This document shows positions 54,316-62,973 of a stretch of DNA of 64,000 nt, one piece after another. How positions within the stretch are numbered: the stretch's first letter is position 1; each line of letters starts with the position of its first letter. The notes under the pieces are model-generated. The model ran no database searches. It was given only the letters and a program-made list of their open reading frames with translations, and had not been told where the DNA came from. The DNA is from Limnohabitans sp. GTDB taxonomy: Bacteria > Bacteroidota > Bacteroidia > Flavobacteriales > Flavobacteriaceae. The position numbers were made by a program, and so were the translations under genes. The DNA lies in assembly GCA_030053945.1 (NCBI GenBank), contig JASGCW010000001.1, forward strand, positions 51,074 through 115,073, written 5' to 3'.

Positions 54316-55973
54316 GGATAATAACTACTCTATTTTTAGGACTATTTTTATACCTGAGTTGTGGCAACAACTCTAAAACCAAATTTACATCTACTGAAGA
54401 ATACATAAACAAAGCCCTAGACAACGATACTATCCAAGAAGGTTGGGACATCAAAGAAAACCGAATAGCGTTTCTTGAATCCTTAAAAAATGCTAATGCA
54501 GAAGGATTATTTCCTGAAGATTACAATCTTTCTAAATTGAAAGAATTTGAAGACAAATTTTTATTATTTCCAGACAAAAAAGAAGAGTTTCACAATTTAC
54601 TAACTATTTCTTATATAAAATACATATCTGATTTAAAGAATGGAAAAGTAAACCCAAGAGAAATTTATACCGATTGGGAAATAAAATATAAAGAGATAAA
54701 ACCAGACAGTCTTTTGCTCTTAGCACTTAAAAGACAAAAAATTGATAGCACGATTGAAAGTTGCAAACCTCAAAACAAAATGTATTTAGGTCTAAAAAAA
54801 GCACTTAAAATTTTGTCTGAAATGCCTAAAGATAGTTTTGCACCAATAAGTACGAAAAGCAAAATTCTTTTTGGTAAAAAAAACAATCAATTACCTCTAA
54901 TCAAAGAACGACTACGATTTTGGGGTGATTTAGATAAAAAAGACACCTTAGCAAATTCTCTTTTTGACAAAGCAACTAAAGAAGCAATTATTAAATTTCA
55001 GAAAAGACATGGTTTAGTAGCTGATGGCGCAATAGGTAAAGGAACCATTACCGCCCTAAATATTACCAAAAATCAACGAATACAACAAATAATATCAAAC
55101 TTAGAAAGATGGCGATGGTTCCCATCAGATTTAGGAGTTAACTACTTAGGAGTTAATCTACCTAACTATAAATTATATGTTGTAGAAAACAAAGACACCA
55201 TCAAAGAGTATCCTGTTGTAGTAGGGCAAACAAAAAGAAAAACTCCTATCCTATCGTCTATTATTGACAATATTGTTTTTAACCCTACTTGGACAGTTCC
55301 ACCAACAATTATTAAAGAAGATTTAATTCCAGACGCCACAAAAAGCAAAAATTATTTTTATAAATCTAAAATCAAAATATTTGACTATAAAAACAAAGAA
55401 ATTCCCATTTACACTTGGAAACCAGAAGATGCTACAAAGTACAAATATGTTCAAGACCCTGGATACAATAATGCCTTAGGAGTTGTAAAAATAAATTTTA
55501 ACAATAGTCATTCTGTTTATATGCATGACACAAACCATCGTGATTTATTCACAAACAATTACAGAGCACTAAGTTCTGGTTGTGTGCGCATTGAAAAACC
55601 ACTTCCACTGGCTGAATATCTTTTAAGAGACAAAATAAAAAAAGAAAAACCTAAAGTGATTTTTGACCCTAAAACTGGCAAACCTAGTTTTGAAATAGAC
55701 CCAAAAACTGGTAAACCTAAGATTATCATAGATCCAAAAACTAAAAAGCCTTTAGACTTAAAAAAACTTCCTAAATATATCGAAGTTCCTACTTATTCAC
55801 TCTCTGAAATAGATACAATTGTTAAAACAGAAAAAACAACAGTTGTAAAAGTAAGTCAAAAATATGGTGTCCATTTTTTATACTTTACAGCTTGGTATGA
55901 AAAAGGACAACTTCAATTTAGAGACGACGTTTACAAATATGACGACGAGTTATATTGTTATTTAAGCCACTAA
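54312..55973 (+). CDS. L,D-transpeptidase (YcbB type), lipoprotein
   Basis: A 553-residue enzyme that forms 3-3 cross-links in peptidoglycan. The N-terminus is a lipoprotein signal (LFLGLFLYLSC, Cys17). A helical scaffold is followed by a peptidoglycan-binding domain (FDKATKEAIIKFQKRHGLVADGAIGKGT, about 217-245) and the YkuD catalytic domain (about 275-445) with MHDTNHRDLF and the active Cys in SSGCVRIEKPL near residue 423. The later insert (about 450-480) has three copies of DPKTGKP-like sequence, which is unusual. The last 12 bp overlap the convergent second transpeptidase gene. Confidence 0.93.
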   Translation: MRIITTLFLGLFLYLSCGNNSKTKFTSTEEYINKALDNDTIQEGWDIKENRIAFLESLKNANAEGLFPEDYNLSKLKEFEDKFLLFPDKKEEFHNLLTISYIKYISDLKNGKVNPREIYTDWEIKYKEIKPDSLLLLALKRQKIDSTIESCKPQNKMYLGLKKALKILSEMPKDSFAPISTKSKILFGKKNNQLPLIKERLRFWGDLDKKDTLANSLFDKATKEAIIKFQKRHGLVADGAIGKGTITALNITKNQRIQQIISNLERWRWFPSDLGVNYLGVNLPNYKLYVVENKDTIKEYPVVVGQTKRKTPILSSIIDNIVFNPTWTVPPTIIKEDLIPDATKSKNYFYKSKIKIFDYKNKEIPIYTWKPEDATKYKYVQDPGYNNALGVVKINFNNSHSVYMHDTNHRDLFTNNYRALSSGCVRIEKPLPLAEYLLRDKIKKEKPKVIFDPKTGKPSFEIDPKTGKPKIIIDPKTKKPLDLKKLPKYIEVPTYSLSEIDTIVKTEKTTVVKVSQKYGVHFLYFTAWYEKGQLQFRDDVYKYDDELYCYLSH

Positions 55974-56669
55974 TTTTGATGCTATTTCATAAGATTTTGT
56001 AGGATGATAGATAAACAAACAAGACCTTCCTTTTATTGTATTAATAATTGCTTTTTTTATGGATTGTGGAACAGCTGGACAACCTTGACTTCGTCCTAAA
56101 AAATGTTGTTTTCTTAATACTTTTGGACTTGCATATTCAGCTCCATGTATAACCACCGAACGTGCGCGAGCATTACTATTAATTCCTCGCTCTAAACCAT
56201 CTAACTTTAATGATAAACCATGTTTACCCATATAGGTTTCACCAGTAGCATAAAAACCTAAACTACTTTTATTTGAACTTAGAGAATTAGAAAATCTACT
56301 TGCATATTCTCCTCCAGAATTCATTCCGTGAGAAACAACATTATTAAACAATATTTTATTAGAAACTAAATCTATTACCCACATTCTTTTCTTTGTTGAT
56401 GACAAACTAAAATCTACAATTGTGAGTAAGTCCTTTTGCACTAATCCCTTTTGTTTCAACAAATAAAACCCCTCCATTGCTTTTTTAAAGCATTCCATTT
56501 TAGGTAGCGCAAAATTATTTGCGTTTAACGAACTGTAAATAACTTCAATTTTAATTGACACTTCATTAGTAGCTATATTAGCGTTTGAAGTAGCTTTTAG
56601 GTTATTGGTAGCTTTTGGAGCAAAAGACATAAAGAATAACAAAAGCAAAGGTAAAAATCTGTAATTCAT
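55962..56669 (-). CDS. YkuD_2-type L,D-transpeptidase-like protein
   Basis: A 235-residue exported protein with a signal peptide (PLLLLFFMSFAPKA, about 7-20). The C-terminal half matches the YkuD_2 family (murein L,D-transpeptidase catalytic domain): VVSHGMNSGGEYASRFSN, then VIHGAEYASP with the catalytic-region His near 173 and GRSQGCPAVP with Cys near 195. Compared with the neighbour it has no peptidoglycan-binding domain. It is convergent with, and overlaps by 12 bp, the YcbB-type gene. Both point to 3-3 cross-linking of a DAP-type wall. Confidence 0.9.
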   Translation of the reverse strand: MNYRFLPLLLLFFMSFAPKATNNLKATSNANIATNEVSIKIEVIYSSLNANNFALPKMECFKKAMEGFYLLKQKGLVQKDLLTIVDFSLSSTKKRMWVIDLVSNKILFNNVVSHGMNSGGEYASRFSNSLSSNKSSLGFYATGETYMGKHGLSLKLDGLERGINSNARARSVVIHGAEYASPKVLRKQHFLGRSQGCPAVPQSIKKAIINTIKGRSCLFIYHPTKSYEIASKLVA

Positions 56670-56840
56670 TGATAATCTTTTAATTGTGTTGTTTGTTCAG
56701 GGTCACAAATATTAATAAAAAAAAATTACAATCCAAATTTTTTTTGCGTTTTATCGATTTTTCTTGTATTTCATCGATTTGTTAACCAAAAAGTGTAGTT
56801 AAACAATTCTTAAATAGTCTTTAATACAATTCGAAATACA

Positions 56841-56848
56841 TAATTTTG
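56841..56848 (+). promoter_or_regulatory. putative -7 box (TAATTTTG)
   Basis: A TAnnTTTG match 38 bp before the ATG of the CBM9/DUF5916 gene. Confidence 0.5.
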
Positions 56849-56886
56849 ACACAAAACAATCATCAATCAAAAAAATCAAATCAATA

Positions 56887-59325
56887 ATGCAAAAGCTAAT
56901 CCTATTTTTAATTACAGCATTTTTTTACCAGATTTCATTTTGTCAAACTGAAAAAAAAGCTATTCCAAATTTTGAAAAAAAACAATTGCTTGCTAAAAAA
57001 ATATCAAGTTCAATATCAATAGACGGAATACTTGATGAAGCTGAATGGAAAGACGCCCAGGTGGCTACCGATTTTGCAATGTTTGAACCTGATAACGGAA
57101 AACCTCTTAATGATAAAAAGAAAACAGAAGTTAAAGTACTCTATACCAACGAAGCGCTGTACATAGGAGCTACCTTAAATGATGATGAACCAAATAAAAT
57201 TATGCGTGAAATTACCCAAAGGGATGATGATGGTTCAGCAGATTTTTTCGGAGTTAGCATCAATGGCTATAATGATGGTCAACAAGAATTTCGCTTTTTT
57301 GTAACTGCCGCTGGTGTTCAATTAGACGCAAATGCTAACTCACTTAGTGGCGAGGATTTTAGTTGGAATGCTATTTGGGATAGTCACGTAAATATTACAG
57401 ACAAAGGCTGGAATGTGGAAATAAAATTACCTTATTCAGCTTTGCGATTTGCAAACAAACCATCTCAACTTTGGGGACTTCAATTTTTTAGACAAATACG
57501 CAGATATCGTCAATTATTCACTTGGAATTATGTGGATAATAAAAAAGGTGCTCTTGAGCAACAATCAGGTGAGCTTTCTGGTTTAGAAAACATTCAAACT
57601 CCTACTAGATTATTCTTTTTTCCATACATATCAACTTATATAAATCAAAATAAAAAAGATGGAACTAAAGCTCAATTCAAAGGCGGAATGGATATTAAAT
57701 ATGGCATAAACGACGCATTTACTCTTGACGCTATCTTAATTCCTGACTTTGGACAAACTGCTTTTGATAACAAAATATTAAATCTTGGTCCTTTTGAACA
57801 ACAATTTAATGAAAATAGACCATTTTTTACTGAAGGAACTGAGTTATTTAATAAAGCTGATCTTTTTTATTCCAGAAGAATTGGAGGCAGACCAAATTTC
57901 AGCCCATCAGTTGGAAATGATGAAAAAATTACAGAAAATCCTTCTGCTGTCAATCTAATAAATGCTTTAAAGATTAGTGGTAGAACTCAAAAAGGACTCG
58001 GAATAGGAGTTTTGAACGCAGTTACAGAAAAAACAGAAGCTACCATAACAAACACTAAGACTGGAGAAATACGCAAAGCGGTTGTACAGCCGTTAACAAA
58101 TTATAATATTACAGTATTTGACCAACGCTTTAACAAAAATTCATCTGTCTCTTTTATTAACACAAACGTAACTAGAAATCATATATTTAGAGACGGAAAT
58201 GTTTCTGCTTTTGCATTTGATTTAAATACAAAAAAGAACACTTGGAATTTAGGAGGAGACATCAAATACAGTTACATTAATTCTCACGGAGATGCTAAAG
58301 ATAAAAATGGGATTAATTCATCTATCCGTTTTGGCGAAACTTCAGGAAAAATTCGCTTTAATACTGAAACGAAAATTGTCACCAAAGAATTCGATAACAA
58401 TGATTTAGGGATAAATTTTAGAACTAATTATTACAGTACCTACGGGAACATCAATTTACGTTCATTAAAATCAACTAATAAACTAAATAGCTATCGCATC
58501 AATTTTAATTTATATAACGAATTTGAACTTACTACAGATAAAATCCAAAATGGAAACATCAACATAAATGGCCATATAACCACAAAGAAAAACGACAATA
58601 TGGGTATGGGATTAAATTTTAGACCTTATGATATTTATGATTTCTATCAAGCTCGTTCAGCTGGAAGGTATTTTATTTTACCCAACAATTATAGCGCTTG
58701 GTATTACATTTCAACCAATTATAATCGCAAATTAGCAGTTGACTTCAACCCTTATGCAGCTACTACAAATGAGAAAGGCAGAAATGAGTATGGTTTTAAT
58801 TTAAGTCCTAGATATAGATTTAGTAATAAACTATTATTCGTTCTTGGATATGAGTACTCAAAAGAAAATAATTCTAAAGGCTTCTATAAAAAAACAAGTT
58901 CTGATATTATTTTTGAACAAAGAGATGTAAATACATCAAGCCTATTTTTGAACACTAAATATGCTATCAATAACACAATGACCATTAATTTGAACACAAG
59001 GTATTATTGGAGTTATGTAGAACACAAGCAATATGAAGCCCTTCAACTTGATGGGATGTTAGCACCAACAAACTTCAACGAAGATGGGAGCCAAGATTTT
59101 AGTGCTTGGAATCTAGATTGTTCGTATTCTTGGTGGATTGCACCTGGCAGTCAACTTAATGTGTTATATCGCAATAATTCATCTAACTCTTATGAGGGAT
59201 TAACAGGTATTGATAAAAACTTTGGTCAAAATTTCAATAATTTATTTGGAGACAAACTAAATCATACTTTTTCAATCAGTCTGCGTTACTTCTTAGATTT
59301 CAATAGAGTAAAAAATTGGCTTTAA
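56887..59325 (+). CDS. CBM9-like / DUF5916 outer-membrane protein
   Basis: An 812-residue protein. A signal peptide (ending ISFCQ, about 20) is followed by a carbohydrate-binding family 9-like domain at about 35-220 (ISIDGILDEAEWKDA, LYIGATLNDDEP, GWNVEIKLPYSALRF). The long remainder (DUF5916-like) has many alternating strands (YRINFNLYNEFELTTDKI, GMGLNFRPYDIYDF, YGFNLSPRYRFSNKLLFVLGYEYSK) and ends SISLRYFLDFNRVKNWL, as in a TonB-independent outer-membrane barrel. The ligand is unknown. The family is frequent in Bacteroidetes. Confidence 0.88.
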   Translation: MQKLILFLITAFFYQISFCQTEKKAIPNFEKKQLLAKKISSSISIDGILDEAEWKDAQVATDFAMFEPDNGKPLNDKKKTEVKVLYTNEALYIGATLNDDEPNKIMREITQRDDDGSADFFGVSINGYNDGQQEFRFFVTAAGVQLDANANSLSGEDFSWNAIWDSHVNITDKGWNVEIKLPYSALRFANKPSQLWGLQFFRQIRRYRQLFTWNYVDNKKGALEQQSGELSGLENIQTPTRLFFFPYISTYINQNKKDGTKAQFKGGMDIKYGINDAFTLDAILIPDFGQTAFDNKILNLGPFEQQFNENRPFFTEGTELFNKADLFYSRRIGGRPNFSPSVGNDEKITENPSAVNLINALKISGRTQKGLGIGVLNAVTEKTEATITNTKTGEIRKAVVQPLTNYNITVFDQRFNKNSSVSFINTNVTRNHIFRDGNVSAFAFDLNTKKNTWNLGGDIKYSYINSHGDAKDKNGINSSIRFGETSGKIRFNTETKIVTKEFDNNDLGINFRTNYYSTYGNINLRSLKSTNKLNSYRINFNLYNEFELTTDKIQNGNININGHITTKKNDNMGMGLNFRPYDIYDFYQARSAGRYFILPNNYSAWYYISTNYNRKLAVDFNPYAATTNEKGRNEYGFNLSPRYRFSNKLLFVLGYEYSKENNSKGFYKKTSSDIIFEQRDVNTSSLFLNTKYAINNTMTINLNTRYYWSYVEHKQYEALQLDGMLAPTNFNEDGSQDFSAWNLDCSYSWWIAPGSQLNVLYRNNSSNSYEGLTGIDKNFGQNFNNLFGDKLNHTFSISLRYFLDFNRVKNWL

Positions 59326-59330
59326 TTTTC

Positions 59331-59338
59331 TAACTTTG
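59331..59338 (+). promoter_or_regulatory. putative -7 box of gpmI
   Basis: TAACTTTG, a TAnnTTTG match 26 bp before the ATG. It lies between the stop codon of the preceding gene and gpmI. Confidence 0.5.
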
Positions 59339-59364
59339 GACTCCTTTAAGGAAATCCAAAGATT

Positions 59365-60882
59365 ATGAACAAAAAAGTTATACTTATGATACTAGACGGT
59401 TGGGGGAAATCTCCCAACCCTAAAGTATCGGCAATAGATAATGCCAATACTCCTTTTATTGATAGTTTATACAATAAATATCCAAACGCACAACTTCGCA
59501 CTGACGGATTAAATGTTGGTTTACCAGAAGGTCAAATGGGAAATAGCGAAGTAGGTCATATGAATCTTGGTGCTGGCAGAATTGTTTACCAAGATTTAGT
59601 AAAAATCAATCTCGCTGTAGAACGCAAAAGCATCAATCAAGAAAAAGCCTTAGTTGACGCTTTTAATTACGCCAATACAAATAACAAACCCGTTCATATT
59701 TTAGGACTACTTTCAGATGGAGGCGTACATTCGCATACCTCACACTTAAGAGGTTTAATAGATGCTTCTAGAGAGGCTGGCGTAAAAGATGTTTTTATTC
59801 ACGCTTTTACAGATGGTCGCGATGTTGATCCAAAAAGCGGCGTTGCCTATCTTGAAAACCTAACGAATTACATCTATAATTCTAATACAAAACTAGCTTC
59901 TATTATAGGACGTTATTATGCGATGGATCGTGACAAAAGATGGGAACGCGTAAAATTAGCGTATGATTTAGTAGTCAATGGAAAAGGAAAACATAGTAAA
60001 GATGCTGTGCTAAGTATTTTGGACAGCTATCATAACAATATTACAGATGAGTTTTTAGAACCAATAGTTATGGTTGACGATAAAGATTCTCCAATCGCTA
60101 CCATAAAAGATGGTGATGTAGTAATCTTTTTTAATTTCCGTACAGATAGAGGTAGGGAATTGACCGAAACACTTTCGCAAAAAGATTTCCACGAACAAAA
60201 TATGCACAAATTAGACTTGTACTATGTAACAATGACAAATTACGACGACACTTTTGAAAAGGTACACGTAATTTATGACAAAGACAATCTAAGTGAAACT
60301 TTAGGTGAAGTATTAGAAAAAGCTGGTAAAAAACAAATCCGCATTGCAGAAACTGAAAAATATCCGCACGTTACCTTCTTCTTTTCAGGAGGAAGAGAAA
60401 TTCCGTTTGAAGGAGAAACAAGAATTTTGAGAAATTCTCCTAAAGTTGCAACATACGACCTCCAACCCGAAATGAGCGCCTTTGAACTAAAAGACGCATT
60501 GGTTCCTGAACTTCAAAAAGGAGAAGTTGACTTTGTATGTTTGAACTTTGCAAACGGAGATATGGTGGGTCACACAGGCGATATGCAAGCTGCTATCAAA
60601 GCCTGCGAAGCCGTGGATAGTTGTGTAAAAGATGTTGTAGAAGCAGCTTTAGCAAACAACTACACCACTTTGTTAATCGCAGACCACGGAAATTGTGACA
60701 CTATGATTAACCCTGACGGAAGCCCTAACACGGCACATACAACTAATCCTGTTCCTCTAATCCTAATTGATAAAGAGTTAAAAAATATCAAAGATGGCGT
60801 TTTAGGGGACATAGCACCCACAATATTAGATTTAATGGGCATACGGAAACCCGAAGTAATGACTAGACATTCATTACTATAA
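59365..60882 (+). CDS. gpmI: 2,3-bisphosphoglycerate-independent phosphoglycerate mutase
   Basis: GpmI interconverts 3- and 2-phosphoglycerate in glycolysis, using two Mn ions. The protein has 505 residues. The phosphatase-like domain opens with MILDGWGKSP (metal-binding Asp11), the phosphoserine nucleophile is Ser61 in GNSEVGHMNLG, the transferase domain carries DGGVHSHTSHL near 124-134 and HAFTDGRDVDP near 151-161, and the second metal site is IADHGNCD near 441 with HTTNPVPL after it. The length is normal. It is monocistronic and ends in a hairpin terminator. Confidence 0.97.
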   Translation: MNKKVILMILDGWGKSPNPKVSAIDNANTPFIDSLYNKYPNAQLRTDGLNVGLPEGQMGNSEVGHMNLGAGRIVYQDLVKINLAVERKSINQEKALVDAFNYANTNNKPVHILGLLSDGGVHSHTSHLRGLIDASREAGVKDVFIHAFTDGRDVDPKSGVAYLENLTNYIYNSNTKLASIIGRYYAMDRDKRWERVKLAYDLVVNGKGKHSKDAVLSILDSYHNNITDEFLEPIVMVDDKDSPIATIKDGDVVIFFNFRTDRGRELTETLSQKDFHEQNMHKLDLYYVTMTNYDDTFEKVHVIYDKDNLSETLGEVLEKAGKKQIRIAETEKYPHVTFFFSGGREIPFEGETRILRNSPKVATYDLQPEMSAFELKDALVPELQKGEVDFVCLNFANGDMVGHTGDMQAAIKACEAVDSCVKDVVEAALANNYTTLLIADHGNCDTMINPDGSPNTAHTTNPVPLILIDKELKNIKDGVLGDIAPTILDLMGIRKPEVMTRHSLL

Positions 60883-60905
60883 TTTTAATTACATCTATAA
60901 ATTAT

Positions 60906-60930
60906 AGCCACTTTTTAGTGGCTTTTTTTA
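60906..60930 (+). terminator. terminator of gpmI
   Basis: AGCCACT (60906-60912), a TTTT loop, AGTGGCT (60917-60923), then a T run. Confidence 0.88.
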
Positions 60931-60972
60931 TTAAACAAAAGTTAAACTTTTATATATTGATAGTATTACTAT

Positions 60973-60980
60973 TATATTTG
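60973..60980 (+). promoter_or_regulatory. putative -7 box (TATATTTG)
   Basis: A TAnnTTTG match 27 bp before the ATG of the TerC-LRR gene. Confidence 0.5.
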
Positions 60981-61007
60981 CATTATATATTATTAATATA
61001 AATAATT

Positions 61008-62300
61008 ATGGAAATTATCATCCCTTTAGTTTCACTAATTGCTCTTGAAGTAATTTTAGGTATAGACAATATTATTTTTATTTCCATTCTAGCTAACAAA
61101 CTGCCCGAAAATCAAAAAAACAAATTAAGGTATTGGGGCATAGGACTTGCAATGCTTATGCGCTTAGGACTTTTAGCCTTTATTTCATGGATTTTGAAAT
61201 TAGACCAAACTTTATTTTCTGCTTTTTCCATTGCATTCACAGGAAAAGGATTGATACTTATATTAGGCGGTATGTTTTTACTTTATAAAAGTACGAAAGA
61301 AATTTATCGTAAAACGGAAGAATTGAGTAAACCCGAACAAATAATTACAAAAAAAGCTGATTTCAAAACATTACTAGCCGAAATCATTATTCTAGACCTT
61401 GTATTTTCGGTCGATTCAATAATAACAGCAGTAGGAATGGTAAATCAACTTTGGATAATGTACACTGCCGTCATCACAACAGTGATCATAATGCTTTTAG
61501 CTTCTAAACATATAAGTGATTTCATTACTAAACATCCTTCTTTTAAAATTCTAGCACTTTGCTTTTTAATGATTATTGGAATGTCCTTAATTGCAGAAGG
61601 TTTTCACTTTGAAATTCCAAAAGGTTATATCTATTTTTCTATGGCATTTGCTTTCTTAGTAGATATTATTCAGTTAAAAACAATTCAAAAAACAATTCCA
61701 GTAGTTATATTTCTTATTAGTTTTTCAGGATTTTCACAAGAAACTACATTCAGTAAAATAGAAGATGCTTTGAAAAACCCTAGTTTAGTGAAACGACTAG
61801 ATTTGAGTAATCAAAAAATTAATTTTAACGTAACCGATTTAAGTATTTTTAAAAACTTAGAGTATCTTAGTTTAAAAAATGAGCATTTAAAAAAACTTCC
61901 TCCCCAAATAGGAAAATTAGAAAATCTAAAGATATTAGACTTAAGCGGCAATGAATTTTCTGAACTACCATCGGAATATAAAAACCTTAAAAATCTAAAA
62001 GCAATTTTTTTGAATGAAGACAAGAATCTAAACTTATATCAAAATATAGAAGTACTAAAATTACTTCCACATTTACAAGTTATCCATCTAGAAAAAAATG
62101 ATTTGAAGGAGCTACCACCTAATTTTAATGAATTGAAGCATTTAGAAAGCCTTTATCTTAATGAAAACCAATTCAAATCAATCCCAAAAATCATCAATGG
62201 ATTAGATCACTTGCAATATTTAAATTTAGAAAAAAACAAAATCAAAAATGACAATCAAACAATAATGCCATTAAACTTTGGCGTCAAAATAAAACTATAA
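61008..62300 (+). CDS. TerC-family membrane protein fused to leucine-rich repeats
   Basis: A 430-residue fusion. Residues 1-230 are a TerC-family integral membrane protein: seven or so hydrophobic helices, with the conserved acidic sites GIDNIIF (Asp20) and VFSVDSIITAVG (about 136-147). The frame continues without stop through a hydrophobic stretch (TIPVVIFLISFSGFSQ, about 227-244) that looks like a signal peptide, into six or seven leucine-rich repeats (LEYLSLKNEHLKKLPPQIGKLENL and so on, about 265-420). TerC proteins export metal ions such as Mn. The LRR part would face outward if the stretch is a last membrane helix. A TetR gene follows after 1 bp. Confidence 0.88.
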   Translation: MEIIIPLVSLIALEVILGIDNIIFISILANKLPENQKNKLRYWGIGLAMLMRLGLLAFISWILKLDQTLFSAFSIAFTGKGLILILGGMFLLYKSTKEIYRKTEELSKPEQIITKKADFKTLLAEIIILDLVFSVDSIITAVGMVNQLWIMYTAVITTVIIMLLASKHISDFITKHPSFKILALCFLMIIGMSLIAEGFHFEIPKGYIYFSMAFAFLVDIIQLKTIQKTIPVVIFLISFSGFSQETTFSKIEDALKNPSLVKRLDLSNQKINFNVTDLSIFKNLEYLSLKNEHLKKLPPQIGKLENLKILDLSGNEFSELPSEYKNLKNLKAIFLNEDKNLNLYQNIEVLKLLPHLQVIHLEKNDLKELPPNFNELKHLESLYLNENQFKSIPKIINGLDHLQYLNLEKNKIKNDNQTIMPLNFGVKIKL

Positions 62301-62301
62301 T

Positions 62302-62973
62302 ATGGATCTATTTTTATCAAACTTCAAGATAACAATTAATCAAAAACTTTATGTAAAAGACCCTGAAACATCAGATTTAGGAAAAAAAATTATTCAGCAT
62401 AGTATTCTTCTTATAGATGAAATAGGTTTTGAACAATTCACTTTTAAAAAATTAGGAGAACGCATTCAGTCAAACGAGAGTTCCATTTATCGTTACTTTG
62501 AAAGTAAACATAAACTCTTAATCTATTTATCATCTTGGTATTGGACTTGGATTGATTACAATATTCTTTTTTCGACTGCAAACATTAAAAACCCAGAAGA
62601 AAAATTAGAAAAAGCCATTGTCATTGTAACACAAAATATAGTTGATGATTCACAAACACCTCACATAAACGAAGCGGTTTTAAATCGCATCATAGTATCA
62701 GAATTCACCAAAACATTTTTAACTAAAGAAGTCGATGAAGAGAACAAAGAAGGTTTTTTCTTAGTATATAAACGAGTGGTAAATAGACTTATCAACATTA
62801 TAAAAGAAGCAAATCCAAGTTATGAATTTGCTAAAAGTTTAGCTTCTTCTATCGTGGAAGGAGCATTACATCAACAATTTTTAAAACAACATTTTAAAAC
62901 AATAACCAGCTTCAATCAAACTGACGAGATATCCTCATTTTACATCGATTTAGCAAAAAAAGTATTATTATGA
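62302..62973 (+). CDS. TetR/AcrR-family regulator
   Basis: A 223-residue regulator. The N-terminal helix-turn-helix (about 25-70) shows the TetR pattern: ILLIDEIGFEQFTFKKLGERIQSNESSIYRYFESKHKLLIYL. The C-terminal ligand domain contains helices without a known signature. It overlaps the start codon of the following ABC exporter (ATGA) and follows the TerC-LRR gene by 1 bp. It is therefore likely to regulate this unit. Confidence 0.9.
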   Translation: MDLFLSNFKITINQKLYVKDPETSDLGKKIIQHSILLIDEIGFEQFTFKKLGERIQSNESSIYRYFESKHKLLIYLSSWYWTWIDYNILFSTANIKNPEEKLEKAIVIVTQNIVDDSQTPHINEAVLNRIIVSEFTKTFLTKEVDEENKEGFFLVYKRVVNRLINIIKEANPSYEFAKSLASSIVEGALHQQFLKQHFKTITSFNQTDEISSFYIDLAKKVLL

